Source: Oscillospiraceae bacterium
GTDB taxonomy: Bacteria > Bacillota > Clostridia > Oscillospirales > Ruminococcaceae
Direction: 5' to 3'
DNA length: 5,846 nt
NCBI GenBank assembly: GCA_018055565.1
Contig: JAGPHI010000074.1
Coordinates: 1 to 5,846, forward strand
Shown in pieces: positions 1-5,846 of the stretch. The notes beneath the pieces were generated by a model. The model was given only the letters and a program-made list of their open reading frames with translations. It was not told the origin of the DNA and did not search any database. A program made the position numbers and the translations under genes. Within the stretch, counting starts at the first letter, position 1; each line of letters begins with the position of its first letter.

Positions 1-882
1 ACCCAGCGGGCGGCCTTCTAAAAGCAGCATAGAAGGATTTTCTATCGGTTTTAGGCCTGTTGCCGTCATATCAAACATGCCAATCTCATTGGTGGAACCA
101 TAACGGTTTTTGGCTGCGCGCAAAACACGGTACGGCAGCGTTTTATCGCCTTCAAAATACAATACGGTATCCACCATATGCTCCATCACCTTCGGCCCAG
201 CAATGGCGCCATCTTTATTCACATGCCCTACAATAAATGTTGGTATTTCGTAAGTTTTTGCAGTTGTAATTAGGTGCGCGGTGCATTCCTTCACTTGCGA
301 CACGCTGCCTGCGGATGAGGTAATATCTGTACAGTGCATGGTTTGTATTGAATCGATCACCACAAGGCCAGGCTTTGTTTGCGCAATTAAATCGCAAATA
401 GAGCCGATATCCGTTTCAGCCGCAAGCGTAATGGTGTCCTCGCGCACTTTTAAGCGCGTGGCGCGCAGTTTAATCTGCCGCGTGGATTCCTCACCAGTAA
501 TATATAAAACCGATATTTCCTCGGAAATACCGCCGCAAATCTGCAAAAGCAAGGTGGATTTGCCTGCACCGGGCTCGCCCCCAAGCAGAACAACACTGCC
601 CAGCACAATGCCGCCGCCCAATACACGATCCAGCTCGCCAATGCCTGTGATAATCCGGCTGCGTTCCTCAGTGGTGGATATTTCGCTTAGTTTTTTTGCG
701 CTCACAAGGGCATTTCCGCTGCCGAGGCGCGATGTGCTGGGCGCAGCTTTCACCTTTGTGTCGCGTACCACGTCTTCCTGCATAGTGTTCCATTCGCGGC
801 ATGACGGGCATTGCCCTAACCAGCGCAGGCTGGTTTCTCCGCATTCGGTGCAAACATATATGGTTTTTACTTTATCCTTCAA
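1..882 (-). CDS. radA: DNA repair/recombination protein RadA (Sms), 5' part; 3' end beyond window edge
   Basis: RadA is a cytoplasmic RecA-like ATPase that promotes branch migration and processing of recombination intermediates. The 294 codons present give, in order: a zinc finger with C11-x2-C14 and C25-x2-C28; the ATPase core with Walker A GGEPGAGKST (101-110); Walker B LVVIDS (173-178); the GHV..GA.AGP segment (219-230); and KNRYG (258-262), the RadA-specific motif usually KNRFG, here with a conservative F-to-Y change. The reading frame runs open off the left edge, so the C-terminal Lon-protease-like domain (families are roughly 450 residues) is missing only because the window ends. The start is taken as TTG at 882-880: no ATG or GTG lies upstream in frame, GAGAGGG (890-896) sits 7 nt before it, and the protein then begins MKDKVKTIYVCTECG as expected. 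It has its own predicted promoter and lies downstream of the importer operon terminator. Identification is firm; the start is well supported but unusual. Confidence 0.96.
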   Translation of the reverse strand, partial: MKDKVKTIYVCTECGETSLRWLGQCPSCREWNTMQEDVVRDTKVKAAPSTSRLGSGNALVSAKKLSEISTTEERSRIITGIGELDRVLGGGIVLGSVVLLGGEPGAGKSTLLLQICGGISEEISVLYITGEESTRQIKLRATRLKVREDTITLAAETDIGSICDLIAQTKPGLVVIDSIQTMHCTDITSSAGSVSQVKECTAHLITTAKTYEIPTFIVGHVNKDGAIAGPKVMEHMVDTVLYFEGDKTLPYRVLRAAKNRYGSTNEIGMFDMTATGLKPIENPSMLLLEGRPLG

Positions 883-921
883 TGGCTTTCCCTCTCGTTT
901 TTCGCAAACTTTGTTATCATT

Positions 922-950
922 ATTATACGCTCTATATTAAAAAACGGCAA
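922..950 (-). promoter_or_regulatory. Predicted sigma-A-type promoter of radA
   Basis: On the minus strand, TTGCCG (950-945) and TATAAT (927-922) are separated by exactly 17 nt. This matches the housekeeping consensus at 4 of 6 and 6 of 6 positions. The start of transcription would fall near 915, about 33 nt before the TTG start of radA. The -35 box lies within the right-hand (3') arm of the terminator hairpin of the preceding operon, so the two elements share bases. Inference from motif and spacing only. Confidence 0.7.
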
Positions 951-973
951 GAGCCGAAGCCCTTGCCGTTTTT
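940..973 (-). terminator. Rho-independent terminator of the amino-acid importer operon
   Basis: A perfect 12-bp inverted repeat (940-951 and 962-973) with a 10-nt loop lies about 50 bp after the ATPase stop codon. On the minus strand the stem ends in CTTGCCG followed by a run of six T (944-939), the classic intrinsic terminator form. Because the opposite end of the stem also carries a T run on the plus strand, the element could stop transcription in both directions. No plus-strand gene is present to need that here. Confidence 0.88.
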
Positions 974-1024
974 GCATATTTGCCATTACAGAAAGTGTTA
1001 CTAAAACGGCATATTGGTATCGTT

Positions 1025-1780
1025 TTAATAAACAGACTTTAAAAATTCTTGCAAGCGAGGATTTTGCGGGTTTTCATAGATTGCCTCGGGCGTGTTTTCT
1101 TCTAATATTTTGCCCTCATCCATGAAAATTACTTTTGTGGAACATTCGCGCGCAAAGCGCATATCGTGCGTTACAATCAGCATGGTAATTTTTTGCTCCA
1201 CCAGCTTTTTAATGGTGTTGATTACCTCGCTGGTGGTTTCGGGGTCTAGCGCGCTGGTTGGCTCGTCAAAAAGCATAATCTGCGGCTGCATGGCAAGCGC
1301 ACGCGCAATAGCCACGCGCTGCTTTTGCCCACCAGAAAGCTGCGATGGATAGCTATCGGCTTTTGTAGAAAGCCCCACTACCTCTAAAAGCGCCCGCGCA
1401 GTCGCCTGTGCCTCGCTTTTGCTTTTTTTAAGCACTTCGATGGGCGCCATCGTGATATTTTCAAGGCACGTCAGATGCGCAAACAAATTGAAATGCTGAA
1501 ACACCATCCCTGTTTGTGTGCATATGCGGCGGATTTCTTTTTCCGGCGGATAAACGGCAGCGCCGTTTACGGTGTCTACCAATACATTGCCGCCAATGGT
1601 GATTTTGCCGCGGGTAACGCGTTCCAAATTATTGATGCATCGTAAAAGCGTGCTTTTACCGCTGCCAGAGGAGCCGATAATTGCCACGGCCTCCCCTGCT
1701 TTTACCTCCAGCGAAACATTATCCAGTGCTGTAAAGCTGCCAAATGTTTTGCTAAGGCCGCTAATCTCTAAAATACTCAT
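1025..1780 (-). CDS. Polar amino-acid ABC transporter, ATP-binding subunit (GlnQ/HisP-like)
   Basis: This is the cytoplasmic ATPase that powers the importer encoded by the two preceding genes. At 251 residues it has the normal length for the family. All nucleotide-binding motifs are intact: Walker A GSSGSGKS (36-43; the family usually has Pro at position 37, here Ser), Q-loop Gln95 in VFQHFNLF, signature LSGGQKQR (148-155), Walker B IMLFDEP (168-174), D-loop SALD (176-179) and H-loop His205 in VTHDM. The QHFNLF and THDM segments and the lack of a C-terminal regulatory domain are typical of the polar amino-acid (PAAT) class. The ATG at 1780 has GGAAAGG (1790-1796) 9 nt upstream. It starts 36 bp after the permease stop and is the last gene of the operon, followed by a strong terminator. 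The exact substrate cannot be read from the ATPase. Confidence 0.95.
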   Translation of the reverse strand: MSILEISGLSKTFGSFTALDNVSLEVKAGEAVAIIGSSGSGKSTLLRCINNLERVTRGKITIGGNVLVDTVNGAAVYPPEKEIRRICTQTGMVFQHFNLFAHLTCLENITMAPIEVLKKSKSEAQATARALLEVVGLSTKADSYPSQLSGGQKQRVAIARALAMQPQIMLFDEPTSALDPETTSEVINTIKKLVEQKITMLIVTHDMRFARECSTKVIFMDEGKILEENTPEAIYENPQNPRLQEFLKSVY

Positions 1781-1816
1781 GCAAAATTACCTTTCCAAAT
1801 TGCTTTATGCAAAGCA

Positions 1817-2488
1817 TTATGCCTCTTTGCGTTCATGCCGCGAATAGCGTTTTTCCAGCTTTTGCGATAAAACGGTTAAAACGAACGTAAACGCAAGATA
1901 CAAGATTGCCGCCACAAAAAAGGCGCTGGGGTTTACATCGCGGTTATTTGCGTCTTTAGACGCTTTTAAAAGCTCTGCCACACCGATAGAGGCCGCAAGC
2001 GCGGTATCCTTAACCAATGTGATTACCTCGTTTGAAACAGGCGGCATAATGCGTGCAATTGCCTGCGGTATAATGATAATGCGCATTGTTTGCCATTTTG
2101 AAAGGCCCAATGTGCGCGCAGCCTCATGCTGCCCACCATCGATGGACTGGATGCCCGCGCGATAAATTTCGGCAAAATAGGCCGCATAGTTTAGCACAAA
2201 GGTAACAATGGCCGCCGTAAAATGCGGCATGCGAAAGGCTGGGCCAAATAAAATCGGCAGGCCATAGCACACAAAAAACAGCTGCAACAAAAGCGGCGTG
2301 CCCCTAAAAATCCACACGTAGGTTTTCGATAAAAAGCGCAGTGGCCAAAAGCGCGACATGGCCGCAAAGGCAAATGGCAAGCCCAGTGGCAAAGAAAAAA
2401 TCAGCGTGAGAAAAAAGAGCTTTAAGGTTTCCCATGCGCCACTTAAAAGCGAAGGCAGAATGGCGCTGATGTATTCCATATCCATCAT
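1817..2488 (-). CDS. Polar amino-acid ABC transporter, permease subunit
   Basis: This is the membrane-spanning subunit of the importer, expected to act as a homodimer. The protein of 223 residues shows hydrophobic segments at about 22-44, 57-82, 90-109 and 189-207, with further membrane-associated parts between. The PAAT N-terminal pattern TYVWIFRGTPLLLQLFFVCYG (56-76) is clear. The EAA loop that docks on the ATPase is EAARTLGL..W(Q)TMRIIIIPQA (122-143). The frame is open further upstream to an ATG at 2521, but that would overlap the binding-protein gene by 34 nt. The ATG at 2488 overlaps its TAA stop as TAATG, which suggests translational coupling; the Shine-Dalgarno sequence before it is weak. 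ATG codons at 2485 and 2479 are alternatives that change the protein by only one or three residues. Confidence 0.94.
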   Translation of the reverse strand: MMDMEYISAILPSLLSGAWETLKLFFLTLIFSLPLGLPFAFAAMSRFWPLRFLSKTYVWIFRGTPLLLQLFFVCYGLPILFGPAFRMPHFTAAIVTFVLNYAAYFAEIYRAGIQSIDGGQHEAARTLGLSKWQTMRIIIIPQAIARIMPPVSNEVITLVKDTALAASIGVAELLKASKDANNRDVNPSAFFVAAILYLAFTFVLTVLSQKLEKRYSRHERKEA

Positions 2489-3288
2489 TACGGCTTTACC
2501 ACGATATCCGCGCCAAACCATTTTTCGCTAATGGCTTTGGCTTTGCCGTTTTCGATTAAAGTATTCATAGCGGTGTTGATGGCGTCTGTAAGCTCTTTAT
2601 CGCCTTTGCGTAAGCCAACTGCATATAAATCGTCGCCAAAATCCACCGGAGATACTGTGTATGGATTGCCCATTTTTGCGTTTTTATAGCTGCCAAACAC
2701 TTCGTCGATAATCATACAATCAAGCCGCCCGGCTTTCATGTCTAAAATTACTTCATCATAGGTGGGATACTCGGTGATTTTATCCTTTAGTTCGGGATAG
2801 TTTTCATCCGCCATAACCACTTCCAGCGCGGCAGAGCCTGCTTGAATGCCGATATTGTAATCTTTCAGCGCTTTTTTATCGCTAATGGTAACGCCTGTGT
2901 TTGTCATTACAATAATTTTGTTATTTAGATACGCCTGTGTTAAGCTCATGCTTTTTTGGCGCTCTTCGGTAATGGACATGCCATTCCACACGCAATCGAT
3001 ATTGCCGGAAGCCAGTTCCATTTCCTTTGCGTTCCAGTCAATGGTTTTAAAGTTTGCTTTCACGCCCAAGATTGCGCAAACCTCGTTTGCTAAATCAATA
3101 TCAAAGCCCACCAAGTCGCCATTGGCTTCACGAAAGCCCATCGGTGCAAAGGTGTCGTCAAGGCCAATCACCAATTGCCCGTTTTTTTGAATGTCTTTCA
3201 CATTGGTTGCATAGGTTTTTGCTCCGCAAGAAGTAAAGACGGAAACCGCCATCAGTGCGCATGCCGCAAGTGTAATTATCTTTTTCAT
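2488..3288 (-). CDS. Polar amino-acid ABC transporter, substrate-binding lipoprotein
   Basis: This is the extracytoplasmic binding protein (SBP_bac_3 family) that delivers an amino acid to the permease. Of 266 residues, the first 20 form a lipoprotein signal peptide: KK at 2-3, a hydrophobic core, then FTS|C with Cys21 as the expected lipid-anchored residue. The -3 position is Phe, off the usual Leu/Val/Ile, but the overall pattern is still convincing. The mature part starts LVIGLDDTFAPMGF (39-52) and GFDIDLANEV (61-70). It continues with NGMSITEER (102-110), whose Arg110 aligns with the arginine that holds the ligand carboxylate in this family. GRLDCMIIDEV (187-197) places Asp195 where the ligand amino group is bound. 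These residues support an alpha-amino acid ligand, but do not say which one. The ATG at 3288 is preceded 7 nt upstream by AGGAGG (3296-3301). It is the first gene of the operon. Confidence 0.95.
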   Translation of the reverse strand: MKKIITLAACALMAVSVFTSCGAKTYATNVKDIQKNGQLVIGLDDTFAPMGFREANGDLVGFDIDLANEVCAILGVKANFKTIDWNAKEMELASGNIDCVWNGMSITEERQKSMSLTQAYLNNKIIVMTNTGVTISDKKALKDYNIGIQAGSAALEVVMADENYPELKDKITEYPTYDEVILDMKAGRLDCMIIDEVFGSYKNAKMGNPYTVSPVDFGDDLYAVGLRKGDKELTDAINTAMNTLIENGKAKAISEKWFGADIVVKP

Positions 3289-3327
3289 GTAAATGCCTCC
3301 TCATATTTGCCGTTTGGATTTGACTAT

Positions 3328-3356
3328 AGTATAGCACGATACTTTGCTATAGTAAA
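3328..3356 (-). promoter_or_regulatory. Predicted promoter of the amino-acid importer operon
   Basis: On the minus strand, TTTACT (3356-3351) and TATACT (3333-3328) are separated by 17 nt, and the -10 box is preceded by TG one base upstream (TGCTATACT, an extended -10). Transcription would begin near 3321, giving a leader of about 33 nt that contains only the strong ribosome binding site. Motif-based inference. Confidence 0.7.
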
Positions 3357-3358
3357 GT
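3341..3358. promoter_or_regulatory. 18-bp palindrome overlapping the importer -35 box, likely repressor operator
   Basis: ACTTTGCTATAGTAAAGT is its own reverse complement except for one symmetric pair (positions 6 and 13). It covers the -35 box and part of the spacer of the importer promoter. A perfect 8-bp palindrome ACTATAGT (3323-3330) that contains the same CTATAG core lies at the -10/start region, 23 bp away, about two helical turns. Such a pair fits binding of a dimeric repressor to promoter DNA. No regulator gene is present in the window, and I do not recognise the motif as that of a named family. Confidence 0.5.
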
Positions 3359-3411
3359 GCTAAATTAGTAAATTACCAATCTTTGTATATCTCGACAAAA
3401 ATGAGAAGCAT

Positions 3412-4257
3412 TTAAAATGCAAAACTATAATAATCCACCTGAAACGCAATCGTAAATCCGCATTTTTGGTAAAGATGAAAAGCGGCAGGGTTATCCGAAT
3501 CCACATCCAGCACCAGCTTTTCTTTTTGCGCAAGGCCAAGGCGCAATGCATGCTGCACAAGCGCCTTGCCATATCCCCTGCCGCGATATATTTCCCTAAC
3601 CACTACACCATATAAAAAAGCATCGGTTTCGATATTGATATTAAACGCGCCCACCACATCTGCGCCATCATATAAAAGATAGCCGTGCCGCGTGGGCGAT
3701 TCGAGCACTGTTTGCATAAAGTTCTCGTTTTCTTCTTCGTTTGGGAACGCCTCGTTTTCTAATTGCGCAAAAATGTCGATATTCTCATGCGTAACGGGTT
3801 GTATAGCTAGAGCACTCGCGTTTATTGCGCCATTGCCCATGTGCTCCATGCGATATTCCGAGCGTTCTAAAACGGGGTTTGCGATGCTTTGTAGCGTGGC
3901 TGTACCTGTTTTGCTTTTTGTTTCTATCGCAAACAAAATTTTGTGGATATTTGCCGCAAGTAGGTCTTGTTGTGCGGCACGTAAAAGCGCAGTAAAATAG
4001 CCCTTGCGCCGTGCATCGGGGCACGTGAAAGCCACAATTTCGGCCACATCGCTGCTGGGCATAAATGTAGTAAGAAACGCTTGCAGCGTGCCATTTTCAT
4101 AATAGCGGTAAAAGCAAGGCAATGTCGTGTCAAAATTAATCTCATTCGACAAAAACGCTTCGTTTTCTAATCCCTCCGCTGCCAGTGATAAAGCCTCTGC
4201 GGCACGTATTTGTGCGATTTCTTCTTCGGTTAGTGTGGCGCTTTTCATGATGTTCAT
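3412..4257 (-). CDS. Tandem-domain GNAT family N-acetyltransferase, substrate unknown
   Basis: GNAT enzymes transfer an acetyl or related acyl group from CoA to an amine. This 281-residue protein, probably cytoplasmic, carries two GNAT folds. The N-terminal copy (about 45-140) has a motif-A-like segment CPDARRKGYFTALLRAA (79-95), close to the CoA-binding R/QxxGxG/A pattern. The C-terminal copy (about 150-277) has the stronger motif VVVREIYRGRGYGKAL (218-233) and motif B NPAAFHLYQKCGF (256-268), so it is probably the catalytic half. The frame is open upstream to 4347, but the ATG at 4257 is preferred: AGGAG (4266-4270) lies 8 nt before it, and the upstream extension would cover an inverted repeat and promoter-like sequence. 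A second ATG at 4248 is less well spaced. It stands alone between tyrS and the importer operon. No clear terminator follows it, so some read-through into the importer operon is possible. Family assignment is firm; substrate is not inferable. Confidence 0.9.
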   Translation of the reverse strand: MNIMKSATLTEEEIAQIRAAEALSLAAEGLENEAFLSNEINFDTTLPCFYRYYENGTLQAFLTTFMPSSDVAEIVAFTCPDARRKGYFTALLRAAQQDLLAANIHKILFAIETKSKTGTATLQSIANPVLERSEYRMEHMGNGAINASALAIQPVTHENIDIFAQLENEAFPNEEENENFMQTVLESPTRHGYLLYDGADVVGAFNINIETDAFLYGVVVREIYRGRGYGKALVQHALRLGLAQKEKLVLDVDSDNPAAFHLYQKCGFTIAFQVDYYSFAF

Positions 4258-4294
4258 TGTTTTTACTCCTTGCGCAAAGCATAATAGTGTAACT

Positions 4295-4303
4295 ATAATA
4301 ACA
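4295..4303 (-). promoter_or_regulatory. Possible extended -10 promoter of the GNAT gene
   Basis: TGTTATTAT on the minus strand matches an extended -10 element, and a second TATTAT lies at 4286-4281. Neither has a good -35 box at 16-18 nt. The gene is separated from tyrS by 194 bp and a probable terminator, so a promoter is expected here, but which hexamer is used cannot be decided from sequence. Confidence 0.3.
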
Positions 4304-4336
4304 CAAACGCGCACAAAATGCATTGTGCGCGTTTGT
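4303..4336 (-). terminator. Perfect 14-bp inverted repeat, probable tyrS terminator
   Basis: The arms 4303-4316 and 4323-4336 (core GCGCACAA/TTGTGCGC) are exact reverse complements around a 6-nt loop, 115 bp after the tyrS stop codon. On the minus strand the GC-rich core is followed by GTTTGTGTTATTATAG, a U-rich but interrupted tail. That fits a moderate intrinsic terminator. A run of seven T lies on the upstream side of the hairpin instead of after it, which is unusual. It could alternatively be a protein-binding site upstream of the GNAT gene. It is the only strong hairpin between the two genes. Confidence 0.5.
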
Positions 4337-4451
4337 AAAAAAACCAAAAAATCGCTTATTGGGGATTGTTTATATAACCAGTTTGGACATGACCCATGCT
4401 TCTAGCTTGGGGCATGCTGGTGACGGCGTATCGCTTGGTCACACCATGCAA

Positions 4452-5675
4452 TTACAGCGAAACCTTATGGTATACCTTTTTGCCTTTTTTAATCACGATG
4501 CCGCTTGTAAGCTGTTCTGCACACACAAATGCGTTTGCGTCGTCCACCTTTTCGCCGTCCACGGATATGCCGCCCTGTGCTACAAGGCGCCTTGCCTCGC
4601 CTTTGCTGGGTGCAAGGCCGGCCGATACAAGCAAATCCAAAACGCTTATTTTGCCATCTGTGATTTGCTCTGCGGCCAAAACAGTGGCGGGCATATGCTC
4701 GGCATCCATCTCACCAGAGAAAAGGTTTTTGGCAGTTGCCAGCGCTTTGTCTGCTTCGTCCTTGCAATGAACAAGGCTGGTAAGCTCATAAGCAAGGCGC
4801 TCTTTTGCTGCGTTGATGGCAGGGCCGCTGGTCATGTCGATGCTGTCGATTTCTGCAAGCGGCACATCAGTTAAAAGCTTTAAGCAATTTTGCACCTCTG
4901 CGTCATCAATATTGCGCCAATATTGAAAGAAATCGTACGGAGTGGTTTTCTCGGGGTCAAGCCAAACGGCGCCCTTTTCGGTTTTGCCCATTTTTTTGCC
5001 TTCTTTTGTGGTAAGAAGCGTGAAGGTAAGGCCGTACACATCCGCCTGATCGCAGCGGCGGTTTAGCTCTACACCGCCGATAATGTTACTCCATTGGTCG
5101 TTGCCGCCAAACTGCATTTTGCAATTATATTCGCGGCGCAAACGCAAAAAGTCATAGCTTTGCATTAGCATATAGTTAAACTCGATAAACGAAAGCCCTT
5201 TTTCAAGGCGCGTTTTAAAGCATTCTGCACTCAGCATTTTATTTACAGAGAAATGCACGCCAATTTCGCGCAGAAACTCAAGATAATTTAACTGTAAAAG
5301 CCAATCGGCATTATTGACAATCAGCGCTTTTCCCTCGCCAAAATCGATAAATTTGCTCATTTGCTTTTTAAATTCATCGGCGTTGTGCTGGATTTGCTCT
5401 TGCGTCAACATTTTACGCATATCGGTTTTGCCTGTAGGGTCACCCACCATAGTGGTGCCGCCGCCTAAAAGCACAATGGGGCGATGCCCCGCTTTTTGCA
5501 TATGCCGCATAATAATTAGCTGCATAAAATGGCCCACATGCAGGCTATCGGCGGTGGGGTCAAAGCCCGTATAAAACGTGATTTTCTCCTTGCCTAAAAG
5601 CGCTTGAATGGCAGCCTCGTCGGTAGCTTGTGCCACAAGCCCGCGCGATTTGAATAAATCGAATACATTTTCCAT
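4452..5675 (-). CDS. tyrS: Tyrosyl-tRNA synthetase
   Basis: TyrRS attaches tyrosine to tRNA-Tyr in the cytoplasm using ATP. The 407-residue protein is a normal-length class I bacterial TyrRS. It shows the HIGH motif as HVGH (46-49) after [12 protein letters not shown] and a KMSKS-type loop KMGKT (228-232). Tyrosine-pocket residues appear at Tyr35, Asp79, and Tyr168/Gln172/Asp175 in YMLMQSYD, with GGNDQW at 190-195. An S4-like RNA-binding domain lies at about 343-385 ([28 protein letters not shown]). The KMGKT form and single S4 domain place it in the TyrS group, not TyrZ. The start is the ATG at 5675, with AAAGGA (5685-5690) 9 nt upstream. An ATG at 5684 is too close to that site, and the still longer frame to 5747 would read through the leader terminator. 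A T-box leader directly upstream controls it through uncharged tRNA-Tyr. Confidence 0.97.
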   Translation of the reverse strand: MENVFDLFKSRGLVAQATDEAAIQALLGKEKITFYTGFDPTADSLHVGHFMQLIIMRHMQKAGHRPIVLLGGGTTMVGDPTGKTDMRKMLTQEQIQHNADEFKKQMSKFIDFGEGKALIVNNADWLLQLNYLEFLREIGVHFSVNKMLSAECFKTRLEKGLSFIEFNYMLMQSYDFLRLRREYNCKMQFGGNDQWSNIIGGVELNRRCDQADVYGLTFTLLTTKEGKKMGKTEKGAVWLDPEKTTPYDFFQYWRNIDDAEVQNCLKLLTDVPLAEIDSIDMTSGPAINAAKERLAYELTSLVHCKDEADKALATAKNLFSGEMDAEHMPATVLAAEQITDGKISVLDLLVSAGLAPSKGEARRLVAQGGISVDGEKVDDANAFVCAEQLTSGIVIKKGKKVYHKVSL

Positions 5676-5730
5676 CTTCAACATTCCTTTCTTTGATAGC
5701 GGCAAAAGATGTTTTTGCACAAAAGCATAC

Positions 5731-5767
5731 AAAAAGCCCTCTGCCAAAAATTAATTTGGCAGAGGGC
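5731..5767 (-). terminator. T-box-controlled terminator in the tyrS leader
   Basis: GCCCTCTGCCA (5736-5746) and its exact complement (5757-5767), extended by two A-T pairs, form a 13-bp stem with a 6-nt loop. On the minus strand it is followed by five T (5735-5731). The arm transcribed first (5767-5757) includes the CCTCTG needed by the antiterminator, so terminator and antiterminator cannot form together. This is the regulatory switch of the T-box leader, 55 bp before the tyrS start codon. Confidence 0.93.
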
Positions 5768-5846
5768 GAAAAATCCGCGGTACCACCTCTGTTTACCGTT
5801 TTCTCACAAAAACGGCCTCTCGGGTGCTGCTGTATATACGGCAATA
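5731..5846 (-). ncRNA. T-box riboswitch leader of tyrS, 5' part outside window
   Basis: T-box leaders bind uncharged tRNA and, when it is abundant, hold the antiterminator so that the downstream gene is transcribed. Read on the minus strand, the visible parts are: a probable Tyr specifier UAC (5834-5832) followed by A; the 3' strand of the base of stem I (about 5830-5822); the GAGAG linker (5821-5817); stem III CCGTTTT/AAAACGG (5815-5809, 5802-5796) with loop TGTGAG; and the T-box AGAGGTGGTACCGCGG (5790-5775). The antiterminator pairs CAGAGG (5791-5786) with CCTCTG (5765-5760) and GCG (5778-5776) with CGC (5768-5766), leaving the 7-nt bulge UGGUACC. UGGU in the bulge can pair with ACCA of tRNA-Tyr, whose discriminator base is A. 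There appears to be no stem II between stem I and stem III. Most of stem I and the promoter lie beyond the right edge. Confidence 0.93.

Noticed and set aside
281..940. Plus-strand open frame of 219 codons opposite radA
   Set aside because: It is the complement of a well-conserved radA frame. Its translation is rich in Ser, Arg and Pro with no recognisable domain, and it has no suitable ribosome binding site.
4393..4411. Short stem CCCATGCT/AGCTTGGG just after the tyrS stop, considered as terminator
   Set aside because: The stem has an internal mismatch and a 3-nt loop, and no U run follows on the transcribed strand.
4323..4874. Plus-strand open frame of 183 codons opposite the 3' end of tyrS
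   Set aside because: It runs through the intergenic hairpin and antisense to the conserved S4 domain of TyrRS. The Cys/His/Ala-rich translation resembles no family I know.
5702..5718. Small hairpin GCAAAA/TTTTGC between the T-box terminator and the tyrS start
   Set aside because: Only six AT-rich base pairs with no T run; expected by chance in AT-rich leader DNA.
5560..5844. Minus-strand open frame of 94 codons across the tyrS leader
   Set aside because: It covers the T-box and terminator structures and then the tyrS start in another frame, so it is a by-product of structured RNA sequence.
1..5846. Mobile elements, CRISPR arrays, tRNA or rRNA genes
   Set aside because: No transposase or integrase frame, no regularly spaced repeats and no tRNA-like cloverleaf were seen. 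All genes share orientation and similar base composition, with no sign of recent insertion.

Overview
This 5.85-kb window looks like ordinary chromosome from a Bacillota (Clostridia-like) bacterium. Three things point there: a T-box tRNA-sensing leader in front of tyrS, strong AGGAGG-type ribosome binding sites, and protein sequences of clostridial character (for example the TyrRS N-terminal half and the lipoprotein amino-acid-binding protein). The genus cannot be named from the sequence alone. All six genes lie on the minus strand, so the reading order is from the right edge to the left.

Right edge, 5846-4452: a T-box leader, cut by the window edge, controls tyrS (tyrosyl-tRNA synthetase). 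The 3' side of stem I with a probable UAC (Tyr) specifier, stem III, the UGGUACC antiterminator bulge and the competing terminator hairpin are all visible. The tyrS gene is complete at 407 codons. About 194 bp of non-coding DNA follows it, containing a perfect 14-bp-stem inverted repeat that probably ends the tyrS transcript.

Middle, 4257-3412: a complete gene for a protein with two tandem GNAT acetyltransferase folds, substrate unknown. Next comes a 123-bp gap (3289-3411) with a good sigma-A-type promoter, overlapped by an 18-bp near-perfect palindrome that looks like a repressor operator. It drives a three-gene polar amino-acid ABC importer operon: lipoprotein binding protein (3288-2488), permease (2488-1817, start codon overlapping the previous stop as TAATG) and ATPase (1780-1025). 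The operon ends at a strong hairpin terminator (940-973).

Left edge, 882-1: the first 294 codons of radA (DNA recombination/repair ATPase), starting at TTG. Its predicted -35 box lies inside the 3' arm of the upstream terminator.

Functionally, the window combines amino-acid supply and charging (importer, TyrRS with tRNA-responsive control) with an unrelated acetyltransferase and a DNA repair gene. I found no mobile element, CRISPR array, tRNA or rRNA gene, and no convincing undescribed system. The points most worth a second look are regulatory: the T-box details, the importer operator and the tyrS-downstream inverted repeat.
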